NCBI GenBank assembly: GCA_905221605.1
Contig: CAJNDS010001182.1
Location: forward strand, 1-29,898
Source: Symbiodinium natans
Lineage: Eukaryota > Sar > Dinophyceae > Suessiales > Symbiodiniaceae
Direction: 5' to 3'
Length of the DNA stretch: 29,898 nt
In this document: piece after piece, positions 17,101 to 27,499 of the stretch
Numbering within the stretch: the stretch's first letter is position 1
Layout: every line of letters starts with the position of its first letter
Translations under genes and position numbers: made by a program
Notes under the pieces: model-generated
Told to the model about the DNA's origin: nothing
Database searches by the model: none
The model's input: the letters and a program-made list of their open reading frames with translations, nothing else

Positions 17101-17185
17101 CCCCTGCAAACCCTTATCCTGGCTCACTAGTTACCTCAACTAGGGAGGAGAAGGCCAAGCTCCTTGATTGCATTCACACAAGCCC
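17101..17185. repeat. Hybrid repeat unit intermediate between families A and B
   Basis: This unit contains AACCCTTATCCTGG, close to family B (AATCCTTATCCTGG), followed by CAACTAGGGAGGAGAAGGCC, AAGCTCCTTG and GCATTCACACA, close to family A. It is the first unit of the second array. Confidence 0.6.
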
Positions 17186-19989
17186 CGATCCCTGACCCAA
17201 ATTCAGGAGGCTAACGCAAGGCTCGTATTCACACAGGCTTTGATCACATCCCGACCTGGAATGCAAGGCTCCCGACCCAGTTGTGGGGGGGGGGGGAACG
17301 CAAAGGCTCCTTCAGTTACATAAGCCCTGCTCACACACCGACCCAATTAGGGAGGTGAATACAAAGGCTCCTTGGCAGCATTCACACAGGCTCTGATCAC
17401 ATCCCGACCCAATTAGGGAGGGGAACGCAAAGGCTCCATGGCTGCATTTACACAGGCCCTCATCACATCCCGACCCAATTAGGGAGGGGAATGCAAGGCT
17501 CCTTGGCTGCATTTACACAGGCCCTGATCACATCCCGACCCAATTAGGGAGGTGAATACAAAGGCTCCTGGGCTGCATTTACACAGACCCTGATCACATC
17601 CTGACCCAATTCGGGAGGTGAACACTGCATTTACACAGGCCCTGATCACATCCTGACCCAAAGTAGGGAGAGAAACAAAAGGCTCCTTGGCTGCATTTAC
17701 ACAGGCCCTGATCACATCCCGACCCAATTAGGGAGGTGACTACAAAGGCTCCTTGGCAGCATTCACACAGGCCCTGATCACATCCCGACCCAATTAGGGA
17801 GGGGAATGCAAGGCTCCTTGGCTGCATTGACACAGGCCCTGATCACATCCCGACCCAATTAGGGAGAATCACAAGGCTCCTTGGCTGCATTTACACAGGT
17901 CTTGATCACATCCCGACCCAATTAGGGAGGTGACTACAAAGGCTCCTTGGCAGCATTCACAGAGGCCCTGATCACATCCCGACCCAATTAGGGAGGGGAA
18001 TGCAAGGCTCCTTGGCTGCATTGACACAGGCCCTGATCACATCCCGACCCAATTAGGGAGAATCACAAGGCTCCTTGGCTGCATTTACACAGGTCTTGAT
18101 CACATCCCGACCCAATTAGGGAGGTGAATACAAAGGCTCCTTGGCTGCATTTACACAGGCCCTGGTCACATCCCGACTCAATTAGGGAGGGGAATGCAAG
18201 GCTCCTTGGCTGCGTTTAGACAGGCCCTGATCACATCCCGACCCAATTAGGGAGATGAACACAAGCCTCCTTGGCAGCATTTTCACAGGCCCTGATCACA
18301 TCCCGACCCAATTAGGGAGAATCACAAGGCTCCTTGGCTGCATTTACACAGGTCTTGATCACATCCCGACCCAATTAGGGAGGTGAATACAAAGGCTCCT
18401 TGGCTGCAGTTACACAGGCCCTGATCACATCCCGACCCAATTCGGGAGGGGAATGCAAGGCTCCTTGGCTGCATTTACACAGGCTGACCCAATTAGGGAG
18501 AGAAACACAAGGCTCCTTGGCTGCATTTACACAGCCCTTGATCACATCCCGACCCAATTAGGGAGGTAAATACAAAGGCTCCTTGGCAGCATTCACACAG
18601 GCCCTGATCACATCCCGACCCAATTAGGGAGGGGAATGCAAGGCTCCTTGGCTGCATTTACACAGGCCCTGATCACATCCCGACCCAATTAGGGAGGGGA
18701 ATGCCAAGGCTCCTTGGCTGCATTCAAACAGGCCCTGGTCACATCCCGACCCAATTAGGGAGGGGAATGCAAGGCTCCTTGGCTGCATTTACACAAACCC
18801 TGATCACATCCTGACCCATTTAGGGAGGGCAATGCAAGGCTCCCTGGCTGCATTTACACAGGCCCTGGGAGGGGAATGCAAGGCTCCTTGGCTGCATTTA
18901 CACAGGCCCTGATCACATCCCGACCCAATTAGGGAGAATCACAAGGCTCCTTGGCTGCATTTCGCACAGGTCTTGATCACATCCCGACCCAATTAGGGAG
19001 GTGAATACAAAGGCTCCTTGGCTGCAGTTACACAGGCCCTGATCACATCCCGACCCAATTCGGGAGGGGAACGCAAGGCTCCTTGGCTGCATTTACACAG
19101 GCCCTGATCACATCCTGATCCAATTAGGGAGAGAAACACAAGGCTCCTTGGCTGCATTTACACAGCCCTTGATCACATCCCGACCCAATTAGGAAGGTAA
19201 ATACAAAGGCTCCTTGGCTGCATTTACACAGCCCTTGATCACATCCCGACCCAATTAGGGAAGGGAATGCAATGCTTCTTGGCTGCATTCACACAGGCCC
19301 TGATCACATCCGGACCCAATTCGGGAAGGGAATGCAAGGCTCCTTGGCTGCAGTCACACCACATCCGGACCTTGGCTGCATTTACACAGCCCTTGATCAA
19401 TTAGGGAGGTAAATACAAAGGCTCCTTGGCAGCATTCACACAGGCCCTGATCACATCCCGACCCAATTAGGGAGGGGAATGCAAGGCTCCTTGGCTGCAT
19501 TTACACAGGCCCTGATCACATCCCGACCCAATTAGGGAGGGGAATGCCAAGGCTCCTTGGCTGCATGCAAACAGGCCCTGGTCACATCCCGACCCAATTA
19601 GGGAGGGGAATGCAAGGCTCCTTGGCTGCATTTACACAAACCCTGATCACATCCTGACCCATTTAGGGAGGGCAATGCAAGGCTCCCTGGCTGCATTTAC
19701 ACAGGCCCTGGGAGGGGAATGCAAGGCTCCTTGGCTGCATTTACACAGGCCCTGATCACATCCCGACCCAATTAGGGAGAATCACAAGGCTCCTTGGCTG
19801 CATTTCGCACAGGTCTTGATCACATCCCGACCCAATTAGGGAGGTGAATACAAAGGCTCCTTGGCTGCAGTTACACAGGCCCTGATCACATCCCGACCCA
19901 ATTCGGGAGGGGAACGCAAGGCTCCTTGGCTGCATTTACACAGGCCCTGATCACATCCTGACCCAATTAGGGAGAGAAACACAAGGCTC
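17186..19989. repeat. Family A tandem repeat array, second large array
   Basis: About 43 units of 65-66 bp. The first few (17186-17340) are degenerate and include a run of 12 G at 17285-17296. A block of about 840 bp is duplicated internally: the run with TGCATTTACACAAACCCTG and CCCTGGGAGGGGAATG appears at about 18780-18870 and again at about 19625-19715. Compared with the array at 93-1374, this one has about 943 extra bases between 18300 and 19250. Confidence 0.93.
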
Positions 19990-20625
19990 CAGGAAGATGG
20001 CACTGTCCTGGTGGAAGGAGTGCAGGGCAAGACCGCTTCCCCAGCTCGTCTAGACTGCTTGCACAAAGCCTTGCAAGAGCTGAAAGCGCAGCACCGCCTC
20101 TACCAGGCAAACCCAGCAGTGGAGGGAGCCTTAACAAGAATGGAAATCATCCTCGCTGGAAAAGTGCAGCCGTGTACAAGCGCAGCGGCAACGACAGACC
20201 GCGAAACCTCCCAAGGGCGCCAAACGGGGGAGTCCGGTGGCTCACACTCCTCGGCCTTGGGGGGCGAAGCGCAGCACTCGGAAAACGCAGCGGCCTCTGT
20301 CGAAACAATGGAAGAGAAGGAAGACAGGCTAGAGATGACGTACCTGATCCCCAAAGAGCTGAAAGCCCCCAGAGCGGACACTGTGGAGCTGCAGAAAATC
20401 CGAAGCACTTCGGAGCTCACGGACGACATGGACGTGAAGTTCTTCCCACACCTGTTTTCCACGGGCACAGGCGGATGGCAGAATGGATATGGAAGCTTCT
20501 CCCAATACGCTCGCAAGCTCTCGGGCAACATCAACGTGAGGATCGGCAACCAGCAGGCTCCAGGCGGGAAGACCAAGTACCAAGAGGGCAAAGGTCAGGT
20601 GTTTACAGCCCTGAGGGACATCCCA
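19990..20625 (+). pseudogene. Diverged Helitron Rep N-terminal fragment, copy 2 (frame open)
   Basis: About 99 percent identical to 1375-2010. It has the extra C (CTGATCCCCAAAG) missing in copy 1, so the reading frame stays open for 208 codons from a GTG at 20011 to a TGA at 20635-20637. It lacks an ATG at the start, the HUH motif and the tyrosines, and carries the same 27-codon internal gap. Both copies therefore descend from one insertion event followed by duplication. Because copy 2 is open, it is probably the ancestral state and copy 1 the frameshifted one. The same unrecognised ~60-bp tail follows (20626-20685). Confidence 0.85.
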
Positions 20626-20685
20626 AAAAGCACCTGAGATTGCTTATCACTGAGCATTCTTTAGAGAAGAGAGCGCAGCGCAAGG

Positions 20686-21053
20686 CTCCTTGGCTGCATT
20701 TACCGGCCCTGATCACATCCCGACCGAACTAGGCAGGGGAACACAAGGCTCTGTGCCTGCATTTACAGGCCCTGATCACATCCCGACCCAATTAGGGAGG
20801 GGAATGCAAGGCTCCTTGGCTGCATCTGCACAGGTCCTGCTCACACCCTGAAGGGAACACAAGGCTCCTTGGCTTCATACACAGGCCCTGATCACATCCC
20901 TACCCAATTAGGGAGGCCAAGGCTCCTTGGCTGCGTTCACGCAGGCCCTGATCACATCCGACCCAGTCAGGGAGGGAATGCAAGGCTCCTTGGCTGCATT
21001 TACACAGGCCCTGATCACATCCTGACCCAGTTAGGGAAGGGAACGCAAAGGCT
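20686..21053. repeat. Family A tandem repeat array, block after Rep fragment 2
   Basis: About six units colinear with 2071-2438 at an offset of 18,615 bp. The last unit is cut at CAAAGGCTCCTTGGG and fused to transposon sequence. Confidence 0.92.
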
Positions 21054-21466
21054 CCTTGGGGGCAGCCTTCTTCACTGAAGCGGACATGGACAACGCCGTG
21101 CAGGTTGTCCTCGAAGAAGGTGGGGTGGAACGAGGTGAAGCTGCAGAGGACCACGCGGCGCCAGGTGGCTTCTACTCCTCGGAAGTGCTTGCGCAGGTAC
21201 TGCAAACCAAAGCCATGGCTGCTTTTGGTCGTGTGAGGTGGCAAATGGACCTTCAACCCGTCGTGAGCAAGCACGATCTGGAAGCAGCTGCCGGGGCGGT
21301 GCAGAACCGGGACAACGCACACTGGGTGGCATATCGATATTTCCATGAGAAGATCTTCAGGTTGGACTCCCTGGCTCGTACCCGCAGAGCAGAGCAGATA
21401 CCGGAAGCCGTCTTCTTGGCGGAGCTCGCTCGACATCCCGCGACCTACTGCATCCGAGAGGTCTAG
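21054..21466 (+). pseudogene. Truncated Helitron 3' end: Josephin domain without its catalytic cysteine
   Basis: Identical by eye to 14013-14425 of the intact element. The copy begins just after the codons for the catalytic Cys region (LCGMHALNMAL), fused to a family A unit at CCTTGGG. It keeps the His (NAHWVAYR) and Asp (FRLDSLAR) but not the Cys or Gln, so it cannot be an active protease. The open frame of about 136 codons starts at TTG, with no ATG at the junction. It is a deletion remnant, not a gene. Confidence 0.9.
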
Positions 21467-22356
21467 CCGCGGCTGCCATCTCCTAACAATGTTGTGATGC
21501 CGCGAGGACACCTCTGGTGCTCCACGCCAACGTTTCACCCCCCCACAGACCAGCGTTCTCACGCGAGATCGCACAAGGCAAGGCAGAAACCAAGGCGCCA
21601 GCTCATGCTCATGTGATGGATGGATGTGTGGCAAGACTGGCGCCCCAGCAAACCTGAGCAACAACTGCGCCGCTCTTCTCTGCGGGCTCAAGATTAGAGT
21701 TACCCCAAACAAAAGACATGGTTTTCTTTCAGAAACCTATCCAAAAAGCGAGACGAGGTGTCGAAACAATCAAATCAATATCACCATGACAAGACGAAAG
21801 ACAAGAATTACAAGCATTGGCTGTCAAGAACCAACATGCTCAACTTCTCCTGGCCCAGAACTGCAGACATGGACAGAAGACCACCAGACCTTCAAGCATC
21901 AGGTCCGTCTCTTCCACGGAGTTCAGAAAGGTTTTAATGAATTGTTATATCAAATGTTGCCGAAGAGACACCTCCAGCAACAAATCAAATTCTTTTCCTC
22001 CCCGAGAAGGCTCAAGAGATCGTGGGACCGAAAATATTGCCCTTTCCACCCCAAATAGTCCGGACACAATATCCGATTTCATAGAACTGAAATCCGAATT
22101 TGCAAAAACAATACCAATATTAATTGAAATTCCTCTATATTCTCTGAAATTTCGAGGGGGTGAAATGAACCATTATCATTCTAAAGAATTGCAATCCAAA
22201 AAATTATTCAAATTACAAGATATGTAATTCAAATATTCGTGGAACCATATCAATTGTAATAATATATCGAAACTTCGAGGCTAACACCCACAGACAAGGG
22301 TCAACAAAGATTCGGGACATCAGGAGAATTATAATGAATACCCTCAAAAAGAACTC
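21467..22356. other. Second copy of the transposon 3' flank
   Basis: Colinear with 14426-15315 at a constant offset of 7,041 bp with no indel and no difference noticed. The inverted repeat and the 144-codon accidental frame (21624-22058) are both repeated. No gene is called. Confidence 0.9.
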
Positions 22357-22716
22357 CCAGATCTTCAAGATTTTAATTCTGGAGGTTTTGATCAATTATC
22401 CAGAAGTCCCCAGATCTTCCAAATTTGAATTCTAAAGATTTTTGGAGGACTTATTCAGATATCCAGTATTTATCAAATCCTTCAAAATTTGAATTCCGAA
22501 AATTCCAGAGGTTTTGAATCGATATCCAAAGATCCCCAGGCCTTCTAAATTTGAATCCTGGAGGACTGCAGGAGATTTTGATCAATTATCCAGAAATCCC
22601 CAGATCTTCCAAATTTGAAATCTAGAGTTTTGGGATCCATATCCAAAGATTCCCAGGCTTTCAAAATTTTAATTCTTGAGGTTTTGGGCCGATACAGACC
22701 TTCAAAATTTGAATTC
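22357..22716. repeat. Family D repeats, second copy
   Basis: Same as 15316-15675 at an offset of 7,041 bp. Confidence 0.8.
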
Positions 22717-22910
22717 TGGCGCAAGCCCCCCCACCCCAGCCCCCCATCCCCCCCAGCCCCCCCAAGCCCAACCAACAAAAATGTAAAACATTGAAAGGCA
22801 AAAAACAAAACCCGGCAAAACCCCCCAAAACCCCCCAAAACCCGACAAAACCCCCCAAAACCCGACAAACCCCCCCAAAACTCCGGACACAAACCCTATA
22901 CAATTTCTAT
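22717..22910. repeat. C-rich type II block, second copy
   Basis: Same as 15676-15869 except for a substitution near 22870 (CCCGACAAACCCCCCC in place of CCCGACAAAACCCCCC). Confidence 0.85.
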
Positions 22911-22987
22911 AAACCCTAAACCCTAAACCCTAAACCCTAAACCCTAAACCCTAAACCCTAAACCCTAAACCCTAAACCCTAAACCCT
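22911..22987. repeat. Interstitial telomeric array, block 2
   Basis: Eleven copies of AAACCCT, perfect by eye. Confidence 0.95.
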
Positions 22988-23851
22988 CAAGGCCAGAATA
23001 AATAGAAATTGTAAGTGTTTCATTACGAGCAGCTCGTGCAATAATCCTTCATCCTTCACAGTGCAAAAATATTCCCCTCTCAGCCCACTTGCCCCTCCAG
23101 CCCCTCCAGCCCCTCCAGCCCCCTCCAGCCCCCTCAACCCCCAGCCCCTCCAGCCCCCAGCCCCTCCAGCCCCTCCAGCCCCTCCAGCCCCTCCAGCCCC
23201 TCCAGCCCCTCCAGCCCCTCCAGCCCCTCCAGCCCCTCCAGCCCCTCCAGCCCCTCCAGCCCCTCCAGCCCCTCCAGTCCCTCCAGCCCCTTTAGTCCCT
23301 CTTGGCCCCTCCAGCCCCTCCGGCCCCTCCGCCCCTCCAGCCCCTCCAGCCCCTCCAGCCCCTCCAGCCCCTCCAGCCCCTCCAGCCCCTCCAGCCCCTC
23401 CAGCCCCCAGCCCCTCCAGCCCCTCCAGCCCCTCCCAGCCCCTCCAGCCCCTCCGGCCCCTCCGGCCCTTCCAGCCCCTCCAGCCCCTCCAGCCCCTCCA
23501 GCCCCTCCACCTCCACCTCCAGCCCTCCAGCCCCTCCAGCCCTCCACAGCCTCCAGCCCCCCTCCAGCCCCTCCAGCCCCTCCAGCCCCTCCAGCCCCTC
23601 CAGCCCCTCCAGCGGCTCCAGCCCCTCCAGCCCCTCCAGCCCCTCCAGCCAATCCAGCCAATCCAGCTCCAGCCCCTCCAGCCCCTACAGCCCCGCCAGC
23701 CCCTCCAGCCCCTCCCCCAGCCCCAGCCCCACAACCCCAAGGACAAAAGCAAAAAACAAAACCCGGCAAAACCCCCCAAAACCCCCCAAAACCCCCCAAA
23801 ACCCCCCAAAACCCCCCAAAACCCCGGACACAAACCCTATACAATTTCTAT
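22988..23851. repeat. Composite subtelomeric unit 2 (864 bp)
   Basis: Leader with palindrome ACGAGCAGCTCGT, CAGTGCAAAAATATTCCCC, a long CAGCCCCTC minisatellite with a marker segment CCCTTTAGTCCCTCTTGG at about 23289, then CCAATCCAGCCAATCCAGC, CCCAAGGACAAAAGC and (CCCCCCAAAA)n. The marker is shared only with unit 10, so units 2 and 10 form a long subtype. Confidence 0.9.
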
Positions 23852-23907
23852 AAACCCTAAACCCTAAACCCTAAACCCTAAACCCTAAACCCTAAACCCT
23901 AAACCCT
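23852..23907. repeat. Interstitial telomeric array, block 3
   Basis: Eight perfect copies of AAACCCT. Confidence 0.95.
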
Positions 23908-24624
23908 CAAGGCCAGAATAAATAGAAATTGTAAGTGTTTCATTACGAGCAGCTCGTGCAATATTCCTTCATCCTTCACAGTGCAAAAATATTCCCCTCT
24001 CAGCCCACTTGCCCCTCCAGCCCCTCCAGCCCCTCCAGCCCCCTCCAGCCCCCTCAACCCCCCCAGCCCCTCCAGCCCCTCCAGCCCCTCCAGCCCCTCC
24101 AGCCCCTCCCAGCCCCTCCAGCCACTCCGGCCCCTCCGGCCCTTCCAGCCCCTCCAGCCCCTCCAGCCCCTCCAGCCCCTCCACCTCCCCCTCCAGCCCT
24201 CCAGCCCCTCCAGCCCTCCACAGCCTCCAGCCCCCCTCCAGCCCCTCCAGCCCCTCCAGCCCCTCCAGCCCCTCCAGCCCCTCCAGCCCCTCCACTCCCT
24301 CCAGCCCCTCCAGCCCCTCCAGCCCCTCCAGCCCCTCCAGCCCCTCCAGCCCCTCCAGCCCCTCCACAGCCTCCAGCCCCCTCCAGCCCCTCCAGCGCCT
24401 CCAGCCCCTCCAGCCCCTCCAGCCCCTCCAGCCAATCCAGCCAATCCAGCTCCAGCCCCTCCAGCCCCTACAGCCCCGCCAGCCCCTCCAGCCCCTCCCC
24501 CAGCCCCAGCCCCACAACCCCAAGGACAAAAGCAAAAAACAAAACCCGGCAAAACCCCCCAAAACCCCCCAAAACCCCCCAAAACCCCCCAAAACCCTGG
24601 ACACAAACCCTATACAATTTCTAT
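23908..24624. repeat. Composite subtelomeric unit 3 (717 bp)
   Basis: Same order of parts as unit 2 but with the leader variant GTGCAATATTCC, an inner duplication of the minisatellite around CCACAGCCTCCAGCC (24218 and 24364), and CCCTGGACAC in place of CCCCGGACAC at the end. Confidence 0.9.
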
Positions 24625-24826
24625 AAACCCTAAACCCTAAACCCTAAACCCTAAACCCTAAACCCTAAACCCTAAACCCTAAACCCTAAACCCTAAACCC
24701 TAAACCCTAAACCCTAAACCCTAAACCCTAACCCTAAACCCTAAACCCTAAACCCTAAACCCTAAACCCTAAACCCTAAACCCTAAACCCTAAACCCTAA
24801 ACCCTAAACCCTAAACCCTAAACCCT
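24625..24826. repeat. Interstitial telomeric array, block 4
   Basis: About 29 copies of AAACCCT with one six-base variant (CCCTAACCCTAAA near 24727). The longest telomeric block in the window. Confidence 0.95.
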
Positions 24827-25458
24827 CAAGGCCAGAATAAATAGAAAATGTAAGTGTTTCATTACGAGCAGCTCGTGCAATAATCCTTCATCCTTCACAG
24901 TGCAAAAATATTCCCCTCTCAGCCCACTTGCCCCTCCAGCCCCTCCAGCCCCTCCAGCCCCCTCCAGCCCCCTCAACCCCCAGCCCCTCCAGCCCCCAGC
25001 CCCTCCAGCCCCTCCAGCCCCTCCAGCCCCTCCAGCCCCTCCCAGCCCCTCCAGCCACTCCGGCCCCTCCGGCCCTTCCAGCCCCTCCAGCCCCTCCAGC
25101 CCCTCCAGCCCCTCCACCTCCACCCTCCAGCCCTCCAGCCCCTCCAGCCCTCCACAGCCTCCAGCCCCCCTCCAGCCCCTCCAGCCCCTCCAGCCCCTCC
25201 AGCCCCTCCAGCCCCTCCAGCCCCTCCAGCGGCTCCAGCCCCTCCAGCCCCTCCAGCCCCTCCAGCCAATCCAGCCAATCCAGCTCCAGCCCCTCCAGCC
25301 CCTACAGCCCCGCCAGCCCCTCCAGCCCCTCCCCCAGCCCCAGCCCCACAACCCCAAGGACAAAAGCAAAAAACAAAACCCGGCAAAACCCCCCAAAACC
25401 CCCCAAAACCCCCCAAAACCCCCCAAAACCCCGGACACAAACCCTATACAATTTCTAT
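24827..25458. repeat. Composite subtelomeric unit 4 (632 bp)
   Basis: Standard short subtype: leader, minisatellite with CAGCCACTCCGG and CCAGCGGCTCCAG markers, CCCCCCAAAA tract and ACACAAACCCTATACAATT linker. The leader reads AGAAAATGTAAG where others read AGAAATTGTAAG. Confidence 0.9.
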
Positions 25459-25598
25459 AAACCCTAAACCCTAAACCCTAAACCCTAAACCCTAAACCCT
25501 AAACCCTAAACCCTAAACCCTAAACCCTAAACCCTAAACCCTAAACCATAAACCCTAAACCCTAAACCCTAAACCCTAAACCCTAAACCCTAAACCCT
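25459..25598. repeat. Interstitial telomeric array, block 5
   Basis: Twenty copies of AAACCCT, one mutated to AAACCAT near 25546. Confidence 0.95.
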
Positions 25599-26220
25599 CA
25601 AGGCCAGAATAAATAGAAATTGTAAGTGTTTCATTACGAGCAGCTCGTGCAATAATCCTTCATCCTTCACAGTGCAAAAATATTCCCCTCTCAGCCCACT
25701 TGCCCCTCCAGCCCCTCCCGCCCCTCCAGCCCCCTCCAGCCCCCTCAACCCCCAGCCCCTCCAGCCCCCAGCCCCTCCAGCCCCTCCAGCCCCTCCAGCC
25801 CCTCCAGCCCCTCCCAGCCCCTCCAGCCACTCCGGCCCCTCCGGCCCTTCCAGCCCCTCCAGCCCCTCCAGCCCCTCCAGCCCCTCCACCTCCCCCTCCA
25901 GCCCTCCAGCCCCTCCAGCCCTCCACAGCCTCCAGCCCCCCTCCAGCCCCTCCAGCCCCTCCAGCCCCTCCAGCCCCTCCAGCCCCTCCAGCGGCTCCAG
26001 CCCCTCCAGCCCCTCCAGCCCCTCCAGCCAATCCAGCCAATCCAGCTCCAGCCCCTCCAGCCCCTACAGCCCCGCCAGCCCCTCCAGCCCCTCCCCCAGC
26101 CCCAGCCCCACAACCCCAAGGACAAAAGCAAAAAACAAAACCCGGCAAAACCCCCCAAAACCCCCCAAAACCCCCCAAAACCCCCCAAAACCCCGGACAC
26201 AAACCCTATACAATTTCTAT
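25599..26220. repeat. Composite subtelomeric unit 5 (622 bp)
   Basis: Standard short subtype, nearly identical to units 4, 7 and 9. One minisatellite copy reads CCTCCCGCCCC near 25716. Confidence 0.9.
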
Positions 26221-26269
26221 AAACCCTAAACCCTAAACCCTAAACCCTAAACCCTAAACCCTAAACCCT
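26221..26269. repeat. Interstitial telomeric array, block 6
   Basis: Seven perfect copies of AAACCCT; the shortest complete block. Confidence 0.95.
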
Positions 26270-26665
26270 CAAGGCCAGGATAAATAGAAATTGTAGGTGT
26301 TTCATTACGAGCAGCTCGTGCAATAATCCTTCATCCTTCACAGTGCAAAAATATTAGCCAAACCCTTCAGCCAGCCCCCCCCCTCAACGCCCCACCCCTC
26401 CAGCCAGCCCCTCCAGCCTCCACCCCCTGCGGCCCCCCCTCTCCAGCCCCTCTCCAGCCCCTCTCCAGCCCCTTTCCAGCCCCTTTCCAGCCCCTCTCTC
26501 CAGCCCCTCTCCAGCCCCTCCAGCACTCCCCCAGCCCCAAGCCCAACCAACAAAAATGTAAAGCAAAAAACAAAACCCGGCAAAACCCGACAAAACCCGA
26601 CAAAACCCCCCAAAACCCGACAAAACCCCCCAAAACTCCGGACACAAACCCTATACAATTTCTAT
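26270..26665. repeat. Composite subtelomeric unit 6, chimeric type II (396 bp)
   Basis: The leader is standard to GTGCAAAAATATT, then the middle is different: AGCCAAACCCTTCAGCC and a 10-12 bp repeat (CAGCCCCTCT or CAGCCCCTTTC) replace the 9-bp minisatellite. The tail is type II (AAGCCCAACCAACAAAAATG, CCCGACAAAA), otherwise found only next to the transposon flank. Confidence 0.88.
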
Positions 26666-26798
26666 AAACCCTAACCCCTAAACCCTAAACCCTAAACCCT
26701 AAACCCTAAACCCTAAACCCTAAACCCTAAACCCTAAACCCTAAACCCTAAACCCTAAACCCTAAACCCTAAACCCTAAACCCTAAACCCTAAACCCT
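26666..26798. repeat. Interstitial telomeric array, block 7
   Basis: Nineteen copies of AAACCCT; the first is followed by a variant (AAACCCTAACCCCTAAACCC). Confidence 0.95.
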
Positions 26799-27429
26799 CA
26801 AGGCCAGAATAAATAGAAATTGTAAGTGTTTCATTACGAGCAGCTCGTGCAATAATCCTTCATCCTTCACAGTGCAAAAATATTCCCCTCTCAGCCCACT
26901 TGCCCCTCCAGCCCCTCCAGCCCCTCCAGCCCCTCCAGCCCCCTCCAGCCCCCTCAACCCCCAGCCCCTCCAGCCCCCAGCCCCTCCAGCCCCTCCAGCC
27001 CCTCCAGCCCCTCCAGCCCCTCCCAGCCCCTCCAGCCACTCCGGCCCCTCCGGCCCTTCCAGCCCCTCCAGCCCCTCCAGCCCCTCCAGCCCCTCCACCT
27101 CCCCCTCCAGCCCTCCAGCCCCTCCAGCCCTCCACAGCCTCCAGCCCCCCTCCAGCCCCTCCAGCCCCTCCAGCCCCTCCAGCCCCTCCAGCCCCTCCAG
27201 CGGCTCCAGCCCCTCCAGCCCCTCCAGCCCCTCCAGCCAATCCAGCCAATCCAGCTCCAGCCCCTCCAGCCCCTACAGCCCCGCCAGCCCCTCCAGCCCC
27301 TCCCCCAGCCCCAGCCCCACAACCCCAAGGACAAAAGCAAAAAACAAAACCCGGCAAAACCCCCCAAAACCCCCCAAAACCCCCCAAAACCCCCCAAAAC
27401 CCCGGACACAAACCCTATACAATTTCTAT
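26799..27429. repeat. Composite subtelomeric unit 7 (631 bp)
   Basis: Standard short subtype with one extra 9-bp repeat after the leader compared with unit 5. Confidence 0.9.
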
Positions 27430-27499
27430 AAACCCTAAACCCTAAACCCTAAACCCTAAACCCTAAACCCTAAACCCTAAACCCTAAACCCTAAACCCT
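27430..27499. repeat. Interstitial telomeric array, block 8
   Basis: Ten perfect copies of AAACCCT. Confidence 0.95.

Larger units (their letters stand above)
21054..22910 (+). repeat. Large direct repeat, copy 2 right segment (matches 14013-15869)
   Basis: Partner of 14013-15869. Its left edge is the deletion junction with family A, where CCTTGGG is shared by both parents. Confidence 0.92.

Noticed and set aside
17285-17296. Run of 12 G as a functional element
   Set aside because: A single homopolymer in a degenerate satellite unit, equally well explained by slippage or sequencing error.
17312-18557. Minus-strand open frames repeating SLIGSGCDQGLC-type peptides in family A
   Set aside because: They arise where 66-bp units keep a frame; frame is lost at every 65-bp unit, and equivalent frames in the other copy are broken in different places.
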